This document shows, one piece after another, positions 1 through 6,029 of a stretch of 6,029 bases of DNA. Position 1 is the first letter of the stretch. Each line of letters starts with the position of its first letter. A program made the translations under genes and the position numbers. Below the pieces are notes generated by a model. It searched no databases. It was not told the DNA's origin and was given only the letters and a program-made list of their open reading frames with translations. The stretch is from an uncultured Alphaproteobacteria bacterium (GTDB lineage Bacteria; Pseudomonadota; Alphaproteobacteria; Rickettsiales; UBA1997): positions 1-6,029 of the forward strand of contig CAJBXX010000232.1 of NCBI GenBank assembly GCA_903959715.1, in the 5' to 3' direction.

Positions 1-50
1 CCGTCGGTGTAAATTATGATTTTTTCTCGTGGTGAATTTGAGTTTAACAT
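1..50 (-). CDS. rnhA: Ribonuclease HI, N-terminal fragment (cut by window edge)
   Basis: This gene begins with the ATG at 50-48 and runs off the left edge after 16 full codons. The visible residues, read together with the start of the next codon, are MLNSNSPREKIIIYTDG. The hydrophobic strand followed by YTDG is the first beta strand of RNase HI (compare IFTDGSC in the E. coli enzyme), and its Asp is the first catalytic metal-binding residue. RNase HI cuts the RNA strand of RNA:DNA hybrids during replication and R-loop removal. The start lies 30 bases after the proC stop on the same strand with no hairpin between, so it is probably the last visible gene of the sdh-proC unit. Upstream is only A/T sequence without a ribosome binding site. 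The call rests on a short motif; the remaining active-site residues lie outside the window. Confidence 0.72.
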   Translation of the reverse strand, partial: MLNSNSPREKIIIYTD

Positions 51-80
51 AAATAGTTTTTTAAAATTTGTTGAGCATTT

Positions 81-881
81 TTATAATTTTTTCGATTTAG
101 AAATTCCATTTTTTACGGCTTTTGCAATAATTTTGTGAAATTTATTATCTTTTAAAAGAACTTCAAAAGAAGCCTCGGTTACCCCTTTTTTGCTTATGAC
201 ATTTTCAATCATTTTAGAAAAATCAAAACCACTTTCAGAGCTTGCTAGACTTGAACCTAGAAATAATTTTTTAGTTAAATCATAAGCGGTTTTTTTTGGA
301 ATTTTATAAGAAATAGCAATCTCAAAAAAAATTTTTTGCATTAGAAAAATATAGGCGGGACCGCAACCGTAAAGCGCAGTTAAAACATGAAATAATTTTT
401 CATCTTCAACTTCAAAAGCGGTGCCAAAATTTGCAAAAATATCGCGGATAATTTTTTTATTTTCAATGGAAAGATTTTTATGAATAAAGGGAATAATGCC
501 TTGACGGACCTCGATTCCGAGATTTGGCATCGAACGCACAATTTGTATTTTTGAGCCAAAAATTTTACTAAAAAAATTTAAATTTTTGCCAGCTAAAATA
601 GAAATAAAAATAGTGTCTTTATGAAAAATTTTTGCTTTAGCAAATTCTTCAAGAATTTCTTTTGATTCTTGTGGTTTAATGCAGAGAAAAACTATATCGG
701 CAAGATAATTTTGAGGAATTTGCGAGGTATTGTTGATATAGTTTAAATTATTGATTTTATTGGATTCGGAAGGCTTTAAAACTAAAAAATTACATGAGGA
801 AAAATCTTGATTTTCGCGGAGATTTTCGGCGATAATTTTGCCCATTTTTCCGCATCCAAGAAAAAAAATATTTTTGTTCAT
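81..881 (-). CDS. proC: Pyrroline-5-carboxylate reductase
   Basis: ProC reduces 1-pyrroline-5-carboxylate to L-proline with NAD(P)H, the last step of proline synthesis in the cytoplasm. The 266 residues match the usual length of about 270. The N-terminus carries the Rossmann dinucleotide motif GCGKMG (9-14), followed by CIKPQE (67-72, the family's VKP segment), SILAGK (94-99), SMPN (117-120) and YGCGPAYIF (171-179, usually SGSGPAY-like). The C-terminal substrate loop, usually SPGGTT, reads SKKGVT (230-235) and keeps the final Thr. The start is ATG 881, which puts the nucleotide motif at the normal distance. It follows the sdhB stop by 10 bases, so it is probably cotranscribed with sdh. No Shine-Dalgarno sequence is visible. 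The family assignment is firm; the altered loop could affect activity or substrate preference. Confidence 0.93.
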   Translation of the reverse strand: MNKNIFFLGCGKMGKIIAENLRENQDFSSCNFLVLKPSESNKINNLNYINNTSQIPQNYLADIVFLCIKPQESKEILEEFAKAKIFHKDTIFISILAGKNLNFFSKIFGSKIQIVRSMPNLGIEVRQGIIPFIHKNLSIENKKIIRDIFANFGTAFEVEDEKLFHVLTALYGCGPAYIFLMQKIFFEIAISYKIPKKTAYDLTKKLFLGSSLASSESGFDFSKMIENVISKKGVTEASFEVLLKDNKFHKIIAKAVKNGISKSKKL

Positions 882-891
882 AATTTTTTAA

Positions 892-1689
892 TTAGGCTTT
901 GCGATCAGCGATTGCCTGCTTAATTTGACCAATGGCTTTAGCTGGGTTTAAGCCTTTCGGACAAGCTTGAGCACAATTCATAATTGTGTGGCAACGATAA
1001 AGTTTAAACGGATCTTCAAGCTCATCAAGTCTTTCTGCTGTAGCTTCATCGCGTGAATCCGCTATCCATCTTTGAGCTTGCAATAAAATTGCAGGTCCGA
1101 GATATTTTTCGCTATTCCACCAATAGCTAGGGCAAGAAGTTGAGCAACAAGCACATAAAATACACTCGTAAAGACCATCAAGTTTTTCGCGTTCTTGTGG
1201 AGATTGATCGCGTTCTTTTTGTGGATTATTGGGCTCGGACGCTTGAAGCCAAGGCTTTATCGATTTATATTGAGCATAAAAATGTGTTAAGTCGGGCACC
1301 AAATCTTTGATTACGGGCATGTGTGGCAAAGGATAAATTTTAGTAACCTTTGATTTGCAATCAGAAATTGATTTAGTGCAGGCGAGGGTGTTGGAACCGT
1401 CGATATTCATGGCACAAGAACCGCAAATTCCTTCGCGACAAGAGCGACGAAATGATAAAGAAGAATCTTGTTCGGATTTCATTTTTATCAAAGCATCAAG
1501 AATCATTGGACCGCATTTGTCGGTATCGATTTCAAAACGATCGACATGCGGATTTTTCTTTTCAATATCTTCGGGATCGTAGCGATAAACCTCAAAAACT
1601 TTAATATTTTTAGCGCCTTCTTCAGCTTTAAAAGTTTTGCTGTTTTTGCTATCGATTTTGGAATTTTTTGGGAGCGTAAATTCTGCCAT
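892..1689 (-). CDS. sdhB: Succinate dehydrogenase iron-sulfur subunit
   Basis: SdhB is the electron wire of complex II, carrying electrons from the flavin of SdhA to quinone at the membrane subunits. It has 265 residues. The N-terminal ferredoxin domain binds [2Fe-2S] through C84, C89, C92 and C104 (motif [10 protein letters not shown]). The C-terminal domain binds [4Fe-4S] through C176, C179, C182 and C243, and [3Fe-4S] through C186, C233 and C239. The spacing of the C-terminal cysteines equals that of E. coli SdhB shifted by 27, so the extra length is an N-terminal extension rich in Lys and Glu, as in other alphaproteobacterial SdhB as I recall them. The quinone-site PSYWW (187-191) and H234 are present. 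ATG 1689 follows the sdhA stop by 21 bases of pure A/T, with no ribosome binding site. All cluster ligands are intact. Confidence 0.98.
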   Translation of the reverse strand: MAEFTLPKNSKIDSKNSKTFKAEEGAKNIKVFEVYRYDPEDIEKKNPHVDRFEIDTDKCGPMILDALIKMKSEQDSSLSFRRSCREGICGSCAMNIDGSNTLACTKSISDCKSKVTKIYPLPHMPVIKDLVPDLTHFYAQYKSIKPWLQASEPNNPQKERDQSPQEREKLDGLYECILCACCSTSCPSYWWNSEKYLGPAILLQAQRWIADSRDEATAERLDELEDPFKLYRCHTIMNCAQACPKGLNPAKAIGQIKQAIADRKA

Positions 1690-1710
1690 ATTTTTTAAAA
1701 ATTTTTTAAA

Positions 1711-3510
1711 TTAATAAACTCTTTTTTTAGGAGGAAATGCTTGAACCTCATTACTGAGAGGCTTAAGAACCACTTCGCGATAATCAATTTTAGTTTGAGC
1801 TTTATCATCGCACCAAATTATGGTATGCTTCATCCAATTATCATCGTCGCGATCTTTAAAATCATCGCGAGCGTGTGCTCCACGACTTTCTTTACGATTC
1901 AAAGCGCTTGAAATTGTGACTAGGGCTTGCGAACGCAAATTATCTAGCTCAAGAGCTTCGATTAAATCACTATTCCAGATTAAACCGCGATCGGAAATTG
2001 CTAAATCTTCAAAATTTTTAAAAATCTCTTTCATTTGAATTGCTCCATCTTGCAAAATTGCTTCAGTTCTAAAAACTGCGGCATGTTTTTGCATGCAATT
2101 TTGCATGTCTTGACGAATTTTTGCGGTGGAAGATGAGCCTTTGGCATTGCGAATTTTTTCAAGACGCTTCAAAGATTCTTCGCCAGCATTTTCTTTAAAA
2201 TCATTATGTTTGCTATTTGGTTTAACAACTTCTGAAGCTCTGATAGCGGCTGCCCGACCAAAAACGACTAGATCAAGAAGTGAATTTGAGCCTAAGCGAT
2301 TAGCGCCATGAACCGAAACGCACCCCGCTTCTCCAATCGCCATTAACCCTTGAACCACTTCGGTTTTACCGTTTTTAATATTTAAAACTTCGGCTTTATA
2401 ATTAGTTGGAATTCCACCCATATTATAATGAACAGTTGGTAAAACTGGAATTGGTTGCTTCGTGACATCAACTCCCGCAAAAATTTTGGCGGTTTCGGAA
2501 ATTCCGGGTAATCTTTCGTGAAGAACTTTTGGGTCAAGGTGGTTTAAGTGAAGGTAAATGTGATCTTTATTTGGACCAACGCCTCTTCCAGCTAAGATTT
2601 CCATGGTCATAGCGCGCGAAACGACATCGCGACTTGCTAAATCTTTAGCACTCGGAGCATAGCGTTCCATAAATCTTTCGCCTTCAGAATTGACTAAATA
2701 TCCGCCTTCTCCGCGCGCACCTTCGGTAATTAAGCATCCCGAACCATAAACCCCAGTTGGATGAAATTGCACAAATTCCATATCTTGAAGCGGAAGACCG
2801 GCGCGAAGAACCATGCCATTGCCGTCTCCGGTACAAGTGTGGGCAGAGGTTGCCGAGAAATATGCACGACCATATCCACCTGTCGCCAAAACAACTAAAT
2901 GAGCTTTAAAACGATGAATAGTACCATCGACCATTGATAATGCGATAACGCCACGGCAAACGCCGTCTTCCATAATTAAATCGAGAGCGAAATATTCGAT
3001 AAAAAATTGAGCATTATGTTTTAATGATTGCTGATAAAGAGTGTGCAAAATTGCATGCCCAGTTCTATCGGCGGCGGCACAAGTCCTTTGAGCAGGACCG
3101 CCTTCACCATATTGCTTGGTCATGCCACCAAAAGGGCGTTGATAAATTTTACCCTCTTTAGTGCGAGAGAATGGAACTCCGTAGTGTTCGAGTTCAATAA
3201 TAGCGTCGGGCGCTTCTTTGCACATATATTCGATGGCATCTTGATCACCAAGCCAATCCGAACCTTTGACAGTATCAAACATGTGCCAACGCCAATCGTC
3301 TTCGCCCATATTGCCAAGTGCTGCCGAAATTCCACCTTGAGCTGCAACGGTGTGAGAACGCGTCGGAAAGACTTTAGAAATACAAGCTGTGTTTAAACCT
3401 TTTTGAGCCATGCCAAAAGTAGCACGCAAACCAGCACCACCAGCACCTACAACCACAACATCAAATTCGTGATCGATAATTGAATAATTTGCAATTTTTT
3501 TATCAGACAT
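1711..3510 (-). CDS. sdhA: Succinate dehydrogenase flavoprotein subunit
   Basis: SdhA oxidises succinate to fumarate on a covalently bound FAD, linking the citric acid cycle to the respiratory chain at the inner membrane. At 599 residues it is full length. It shows the FAD Rossmann motif GAGGAG (22-27), [10 protein letters not shown] (51-60) with H53 as the covalent FAD attachment site, HPTG (250-253), TEGARGEGG (262-270), the segment around R294 that holds the catalytic arginine of the family, H361 in HYNMGG, and R405 in [10 protein letters not shown], which contacts the dicarboxylate. The C-terminal helical region contains the conserved [14 protein letters not shown] stretch (552-561). It begins 18 bases after the sdhD stop. 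G+C content is visibly higher than in folK or the gaps, which fits strong protein conservation more than foreign origin. Fumarate reductase is a formal alternative, but the gene set and quinone-site residues favour Sdh. Confidence 0.98.
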   Translation of the reverse strand: MSDKKIANYSIIDHEFDVVVVGAGGAGLRATFGMAQKGLNTACISKVFPTRSHTVAAQGGISAALGNMGEDDWRWHMFDTVKGSDWLGDQDAIEYMCKEAPDAIIELEHYGVPFSRTKEGKIYQRPFGGMTKQYGEGGPAQRTCAAADRTGHAILHTLYQQSLKHNAQFFIEYFALDLIMEDGVCRGVIALSMVDGTIHRFKAHLVVLATGGYGRAYFSATSAHTCTGDGNGMVLRAGLPLQDMEFVQFHPTGVYGSGCLITEGARGEGGYLVNSEGERFMERYAPSAKDLASRDVVSRAMTMEILAGRGVGPNKDHIYLHLNHLDPKVLHERLPGISETAKIFAGVDVTKQPIPVLPTVHYNMGGIPTNYKAEVLNIKNGKTEVVQGLMAIGEAGCVSVHGANRLGSNSLLDLVVFGRAAAIRASEVVKPNSKHNDFKENAGEESLKRLEKIRNAKGSSSTAKIRQDMQNCMQKHAAVFRTEAILQDGAIQMKEIFKNFEDLAISDRGLIWNSDLIEALELDNLRSQALVTISSALNRKESRGAHARDDFKDRDDDNWMKHTIIWCDDKAQTKIDYREVVLKPLSNEVQAFPPKKRVY

Positions 3511-3528
3511 TTTAAAATCTTGTTAAAT

Positions 3529-3891
3529 TTAATTAATCAAATGAAGTTTAAGAATCGCAATAACAACAGCCGTTGCCGTTGTTATTGAGAAAAAATTAAC
3601 CAACATAATGTAAAAATGAACTTTAGCTTTATTAGTAACATAATCTTCGATGATAACTCTCATGCCGAGCGAACCATGATAAAGAGAAGTGGTAAATAAT
3701 AAAATTGCCATAAAAGCATTAAAAGGATAAGCAAAGAAAACAGGCAAATATCCTTCGGGATCAAGTGCGATTTCAATTAGAGACAAAACCAACCAAATGA
3801 TTAACGGAATTAAGGCGATCGCTGAAACTCTTTGCGAAAGCCAATGATGAAAACCGGTTTTAGTTGAAGGAGCAATTTCAATTTTTTTCAT
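3529..3891 (-). CDS. sdhD: Succinate dehydrogenase membrane anchor subunit SdhD
   Basis: This is one of the two hydrophobic subunits that anchor SdhAB to the inner membrane and form the haem b and quinone sites. Its 120 residues hold three membrane segments at about 22-43, 50-74 and 92-115. FHHWLSQRVSA (14-24) is the conserved pre-helix segment. In YHGSLGMRVIIEDYV (71-85), H72 matches the axial haem ligand (His71 in E. coli), while D83 and Y84 match the quinone-site Asp82 and Tyr83; the register is shifted by one residue throughout. ATG 3891 lies just 3 bases after the sdhC stop, so translation may be coupled to sdhC. Sequence conservation outside the haem motif is low, as usual for this family, but operon position and motif together make the call secure. 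Confidence 0.95.
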   Translation of the reverse strand: MKKIEIAPSTKTGFHHWLSQRVSAIALIPLIIWLVLSLIEIALDPEGYLPVFFAYPFNAFMAILLFTTSLYHGSLGMRVIIEDYVTNKAKVHFYIMLVNFFSITTATAVVIAILKLHLIN

Positions 3892-3894
3892 AAT

Positions 3895-4314
3895 TTAAAA
3901 TAGTTTTAGATAAACGGTTGTTATGATTGTTGCGACAGTTAAGATCAATGAAGCTACGATGACTAAATAGCCATTTAATTTAGCTTTTTTTAAATCGAAA
4001 CCTTTGCCAATATCCCAAAATAAATGACGAATGCCGTTACAAAAATGATAATATAATGAAAAAGTTATGGCGATAATGGCACCATAGAAAATGGCATTTA
4101 TTATTGCCATTGTAAGGCATTCGCAATTTTCTTTTTCAGAAATTGAACCAAAATTATAAGTGTAATATACAATGAACCAAGCAATTCCAAGTATTGAAAA
4201 ATAAAGTGCTACGCCTGTTAATCGATGCATTATCGAAGTTATTGAAGAGATGTTCCAGCGATATATCTGTAGGTGCGGTGAGGTTGGTTTAGAATTATTT
4301 TTATGGTCAGACAT
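3895..4314 (-). CDS. sdhC: Succinate dehydrogenase cytochrome b556 subunit SdhC
   Basis: SdhC is the first gene of the sdhCDAB run and the larger membrane anchor of complex II. Its 139 residues form three membrane segments at about 33-55, 67-91 and 116-137. The N-terminal SPHLQIYRW (12-20) is the family signature. SITSIMHRLTG (24-34) places S27, H30 and R31 at the same numbers as the E. coli quinone-site residues. YHFCNGIRHLFWDIG (89-103) carries the haem b ligand H90 and the second conserved H97 (His84 and His91 in E. coli). This close numbering supports ATG 4314 as the start. No ribosome binding site precedes it, only TTTTTTAAA. The promoter of the unit should lie in the gap shared with folK. 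All haem and quinone residues I can check are present. Confidence 0.96.
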   Translation of the reverse strand: MSDHKNNSKPTSPHLQIYRWNISSITSIMHRLTGVALYFSILGIAWFIVYYTYNFGSISEKENCECLTMAIINAIFYGAIIAITFSLYYHFCNGIRHLFWDIGKGFDLKKAKLNGYLVIVASLILTVATIITTVYLKLF

Positions 4315-4429
4315 TTTAAAAAATAGTTAATTTATAAAATTTATTTCTCACAAATTTACATTCTTAATTGATTCTTACAACAAAAAAATAAATAATTTGA
4401 AAAAAATTTTAACAAACTCGCTAAATTAA
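4315..4429. promoter_or_regulatory. Divergent sdhC/folK intergenic promoter region
   Basis: These 115 bases are about 14% G+C and separate two divergent starts, so both promoters should be here. For folK, TTGAAA (4397-4402) is a good -35 hexamer, and the A/T stretch CTAAAT (4421-4426) could serve as -10 after 18 bases. That would put the transcript start almost on the ATG. For sdhC, read on the minus strand, TTGTAA (4380-4375) followed after 16 bases by TAAATT (4358-4353) is one weak pair, and TATAAA (4337-4332) is another possible -10. In such A/T-rich DNA these matches are expected by chance; the location is convincing, the exact boxes are not. Confidence 0.45.
4360..4377 (-). repeat. Direct repeat TAAGAAT x2, 11-bp period, upstream of sdhC
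   Basis: On the minus strand TAAGAAT occurs twice (4377-4371 and 4366-4360) separated by CAAT, giving an 11-base repeat period, roughly one helical turn. The repeat lies 46 to 63 bases upstream of the sdhC ATG and overlaps the spacer of one candidate sdhC promoter. Such spacing would suit two half-sites read by one regulator on the same DNA face. With only two copies in A/T-rich DNA it may be chance. Confidence 0.3.
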
Positions 4430-4909
4430 ATGGAAAATCTGCAAAATTTTCAAAAAATATTATTTGGAATTGGTTCAAATCTTGGTGATAAAAATTTAAA
4501 TATTTTAAAAGCAATTGAACAATTAAAAAATTATTTATTTTTACAAAATATCAAAATTTCAACAATTTATAAAAACCCCGCGATGCTTCCACCGCAAGCT
4601 CCAAATGATTGGGATAAAGAGTTTTATAATGTTGCAATTTCGGCAGATATTGATGTAAAAATTTTTACGCCTTTAAAAATTTTGGAAGTGATTAAAAAAA
4701 TTGAAAAGCAAATAGGGCGTCATGATTCAAAAAGATGGGCTCCGCGTGAAATTGATATTGATATTTTGCTAATCGGCGAACTTTTTTATGAAGAAAAAAA
4801 TTTATTAAAAATTCCGCATGAAGGTTTGTTTAATCGTGATTTTTTTTACAAAACAGTTGAGGAGATTGAGCCAAAATTATTAGAGAAAATTCGTCAAAAA
4901 ATTAAATAG
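4430..4909 (+). CDS. folK: 2-amino-4-hydroxy-6-hydroxymethyldihydropteridine pyrophosphokinase (HPPK)
   Basis: FolK transfers pyrophosphate from ATP to 6-hydroxymethyl-7,8-dihydropterin, preparing it for joining to p-aminobenzoate in folate synthesis. The 159 residues match the single-domain enzyme. Visible motifs are GIGSNLGD (13-20), a pterin-side segment ending in FYN (65-67), GR (96-97), and WAPREIDIDIL (103-113), in which D109 and D111 correspond to the two magnesium ligands (Asp95 and Asp97 in E. coli). IPH (128-130) and R136 follow. The stretch AMLPPQAPNDWDKEFYN (51-67) is the longer loop form that I recall from some alphaproteobacterial HPPKs. The gene stands alone, with no folB or folP beside it. 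It is among the most A/T-rich genes here, and only A/T sequence precedes its ATG. It ends 16 bases from the gmd stop, facing it. Confidence 0.95.
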   Translation: MENLQNFQKILFGIGSNLGDKNLNILKAIEQLKNYLFLQNIKISTIYKNPAMLPPQAPNDWDKEFYNVAISADIDVKIFTPLKILEVIKKIEKQIGRHDSKRWAPREIDIDILLIGELFYEEKNLLKIPHEGLFNRDFFYKTVEEIEPKLLEKIRQKIK

Positions 4910-4934
4910 ATTTTTGAAAAAAAATTTATGAATT
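4900..4934. terminator. Weak A/T hairpin between converging folK and gmd
   Basis: The stop codons of folK (4907-4909) and gmd (4928-4926) face each other across 16 bases. An imperfect A/T inverted repeat covers both: TTTTT (4911-4915) can pair with AAAAA (4919-4923) around the loop GAA, and AATT (4900-4903) can pair with AATT (4931-4934), with several mismatches between. It is followed by T-rich sequence on either strand. It could act as a weak bidirectional terminator, but it has no GC-rich stem and is typical of chance pairing in such DNA. Confidence 0.2.
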
Positions 4935-5906
4935 AATATTTTTTATATCAGATTCAACCATCATTTTTACTAAATCCTTAAATTTAATTTTAGGCTCCCA
5001 GCCCAGTTTCTTCTTGGCTTTAGAAGGGTCTCCAATTAATAAATCTACTTCGGCGGGACGAAAATATTTTGAATCAATTTCAACATATTTTTGCCAATCC
5101 AAACCAACAACTCCAAAAGCTTCTTCGAGAAATTCACGCACCGAATGAGTTTCTCCGGTAGCGATAACATAATCATCAGCTTCGAGCTGTTGAAGCATGA
5201 GCCACATAGCCTCAACATAATCACCAGCAAAACCCCAATCGCGTTTGGCATCAAGATTTCCTAAATAAATTTTGTCAATTTTTTTAGCTAAAATTTCGGC
5301 GATTCCGCAAGTAATTTTTCGCGTTACGAAGGTTTGTCCGCGACGCGGTGATTCATGGTTAAACAAGATTCCGCTACAAGCAAAAATTCCGTAGCTTTCG
5401 CGATAATTAACTGTAAGCCAATGACTATAAACCTTAGCACAACCGTAAGGGCTTCTAGGGTAAAATGGAGTTGATTCATTTTGTGGAACTGCCTGAACCT
5501 TTCCAAACATTTCACTCGAAGATGCTTGATAAAATTTAGTTTTTATACGCGTATCGCGAATGGCATCGAGAATTCGGCAAGTGCCAATGGCATCAACATC
5601 AGAGCTATATTCGGGAATATCAAAACTAACTTTTACATGACTTTGTGCGCCCAAATTATAAATTTCATCGGGAGTAGTTTTTTCAATAATACGACACAGC
5701 GAAGAGCCATCGCCAAGGTCGCCATAATGCAAAAAAAGTTTTTGATTATAAATATTTTTGTCGTTGTAAAGATGATCAATTCGTGAAGTATTGAAGGAGC
5801 TTGATCGGCGAATTATGCCATGAACTTCATAACCTTTGTTCAATAAAAACTCGGTTAAATAGGAGCCGTCTTGACCAGTGATTCCTGTGATTAAAGCCTT
5901 TTTCAT
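4926..5906 (-). CDS. gmd: GDP-mannose 4,6-dehydratase
   Basis: Gmd converts GDP-D-mannose to GDP-4-keto-6-deoxy-D-mannose, the precursor of GDP-L-fucose, GDP-D-rhamnose and related sugars for surface polysaccharide. It is a 326-residue extended short-chain dehydrogenase. It shows the NADP-binding GITGQDG (8-14) and [11 protein letters not shown] (33-43), which reads the NADP phosphate and is diagnostic for Gmd. The active site comprises S130 (in QASSSEMFG), E132, Y154 and K158 (in SPYGCAK), each two residues below the E. coli Thr132, Glu134, Tyr156 and Lys160. FNHESPRRG (182-190) and the segment [14 protein letters not shown] (221-234) are also family hallmarks. Ser for Thr at 130 is conservative. 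The usual partner, GDP-fucose synthase or GDP-keto-deoxymannose reductase, is not in the window. The start at 5906 lies 38 bases after a tRNA gene, without a ribosome binding site. Confidence 0.96.
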   Translation of the reverse strand: MKKALITGITGQDGSYLTEFLLNKGYEVHGIIRRSSSFNTSRIDHLYNDKNIYNQKLFLHYGDLGDGSSLCRIIEKTTPDEIYNLGAQSHVKVSFDIPEYSSDVDAIGTCRILDAIRDTRIKTKFYQASSSEMFGKVQAVPQNESTPFYPRSPYGCAKVYSHWLTVNYRESYGIFACSGILFNHESPRRGQTFVTRKITCGIAEILAKKIDKIYLGNLDAKRDWGFAGDYVEAMWLMLQQLEADDYVIATGETHSVREFLEEAFGVVGLDWQKYVEIDSKYFRPAEVDLLIGDPSKAKKKLGWEPKIKFKDLVKMMVESDIKNINS

Positions 5907-5944
5907 CGATTTTGATTGTGATGATTTTGTGAATAATAATTTAG

Positions 5945-6022
5945 TGGTCGGGGCGGAGAGATTCGAACTCCCGACCCTCTGGTCCCAAACCAGATGCGCT
6001 AGCCAGACTGCGCTACGCCCCG
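5945..6022 (-). tRNA. tRNA-Pro (anticodon UGG), CCA encoded
   Basis: The 78-base sequence folds into a full cloverleaf. The acceptor stem CGGGGCG (6022-6016) pairs with CGCCCCG (5955-5949), followed by discriminator A and a genomically encoded CCA (5947-5945). The D stem is GCGC/GCGC. The anticodon stem TCTGG/CCAGA encloses TTTGGGA with anticodon TGG. The T stem GGGAG/CTCTC has one G-U pair and the loop TTCGAAT. A C1-G72 pair with A73 is typical for bacterial proline tRNAs. UGG can read all four proline codons when modified, so this may be the main or only proline tRNA. Its promoter lies beyond the right edge. No hairpin separates it from gmd, on the same strand. Confidence 0.97.
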
Positions 6023-6029
6023 AGGATTA

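Larger units (their letters stand above)
1..4314 (-). other. Probable transcription unit sdhCDAB-proC-rnhA
   Basis: Six same-strand genes follow one another with gaps of 3, 18, 21, 10 and 30 bases. None of these gaps can hold a GC-rich terminator hairpin or a well-spaced promoter. The simplest reading is one message starting upstream of sdhC and continuing through proC into rnhA and beyond the window. The sdhCDAB order is standard for proteobacteria. The attached proC and rnhA have no direct link to succinate oxidation, so this is more likely genome compaction than a functional module. A/T-rich internal promoters cannot be excluded by eye. Confidence 0.6.

Noticed and set aside
1468..1698. 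76-codon plus-strand frame rich in Phe and Ile, membrane-like, opposite sdhB
   Set aside because: Its hydrophobic look is the mirror of Lys- and Glu-rich A/T codons in the sdhB N-terminus. It is a shadow frame.
1690..1710. Pure A/T palindrome-like run between sdhA and sdhB
   Set aside because: Self-complementarity is inevitable in a 21-base stretch made only of A and T; it lacks a GC stem, so it is not a credible terminator or regulatory hairpin.
2081..2110. Three GCATG copies spaced about 11 bases apart
   Set aside because: They lie inside sdhA and encode [11 protein letters not shown]; repeated Met, Gln, Cys and His codons explain them. I see no reason to call a binding site.
3028..3396. 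122-codon open frame on the plus strand opposite sdhA
   Set aside because: It lies entirely antisense to a highly conserved part of sdhA, shows no recognisable motif, and is explained by the codon use of the real gene.
1711..4314. Fumarate reductase instead of succinate dehydrogenase
   Set aside because: The sdhCDAB order, the two separate small anchors with matching haem ligands, and the SdhC S27/H30/R31 and SdhD D83/Y84 quinone residues fit succinate dehydrogenase.
5481..5786. 101-codon open frame on the plus strand opposite gmd
   Set aside because: It is antisense to the conserved active-site half of gmd, has no family resemblance and no separate promoter signal.

Overview
The window is an A/T-rich stretch of bacterial chromosome, most likely from an alphaproteobacterium. 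SdhA and SdhB look like the alphaproteobacterial and mitochondrial forms of these subunits, and from memory they resemble Rickettsiales proteins. That placement rests on recall, not on an alignment or tree. The intergenic gaps are almost pure A/T, and the sdhC/folK gap is about 14% G+C by hand count. Coding density is high, and every complete gene looks intact.

Layout. From 4314 down to the left edge, a minus-strand run of six genes reads sdhC, sdhD, sdhA, sdhB, proC and the first 16 codons of rnhA (RNase HI), which is cut by the window edge. Gaps inside this run are 3 to 30 bases with no hairpin, so it is probably one transcription unit. On the other side of a 115-base divergent gap, folK reads rightward (4430-4909). 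It converges on gmd (5906-4926, minus) with only 16 bases between the stop codons. A minus-strand tRNA-Pro(UGG) (6022-5945) lies 38 bases upstream of gmd.

Function. sdhCDAB encodes a complete succinate:quinone oxidoreductase (respiratory complex II). All the cofactor and quinone residues I could check are in place. ProC is the last step of proline synthesis, FolK is a step of folate synthesis, and Gmd opens the GDP-6-deoxyhexose branch used for surface glycans. RNase HI removes RNA from RNA:DNA hybrids. The unit therefore mixes energy metabolism with housekeeping genes, as compact alphaproteobacterial genomes often do.

Novelty. I see no mobile element, CRISPR array, toxin-antitoxin pair, defence system or other undescribed system. 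The points worth a second look are modest: no visible Shine-Dalgarno sequence at any start, two TAAGAAT copies 11 bp apart upstream of sdhC, altered motifs in ProC, and an isolated gmd directly behind a tRNA gene.
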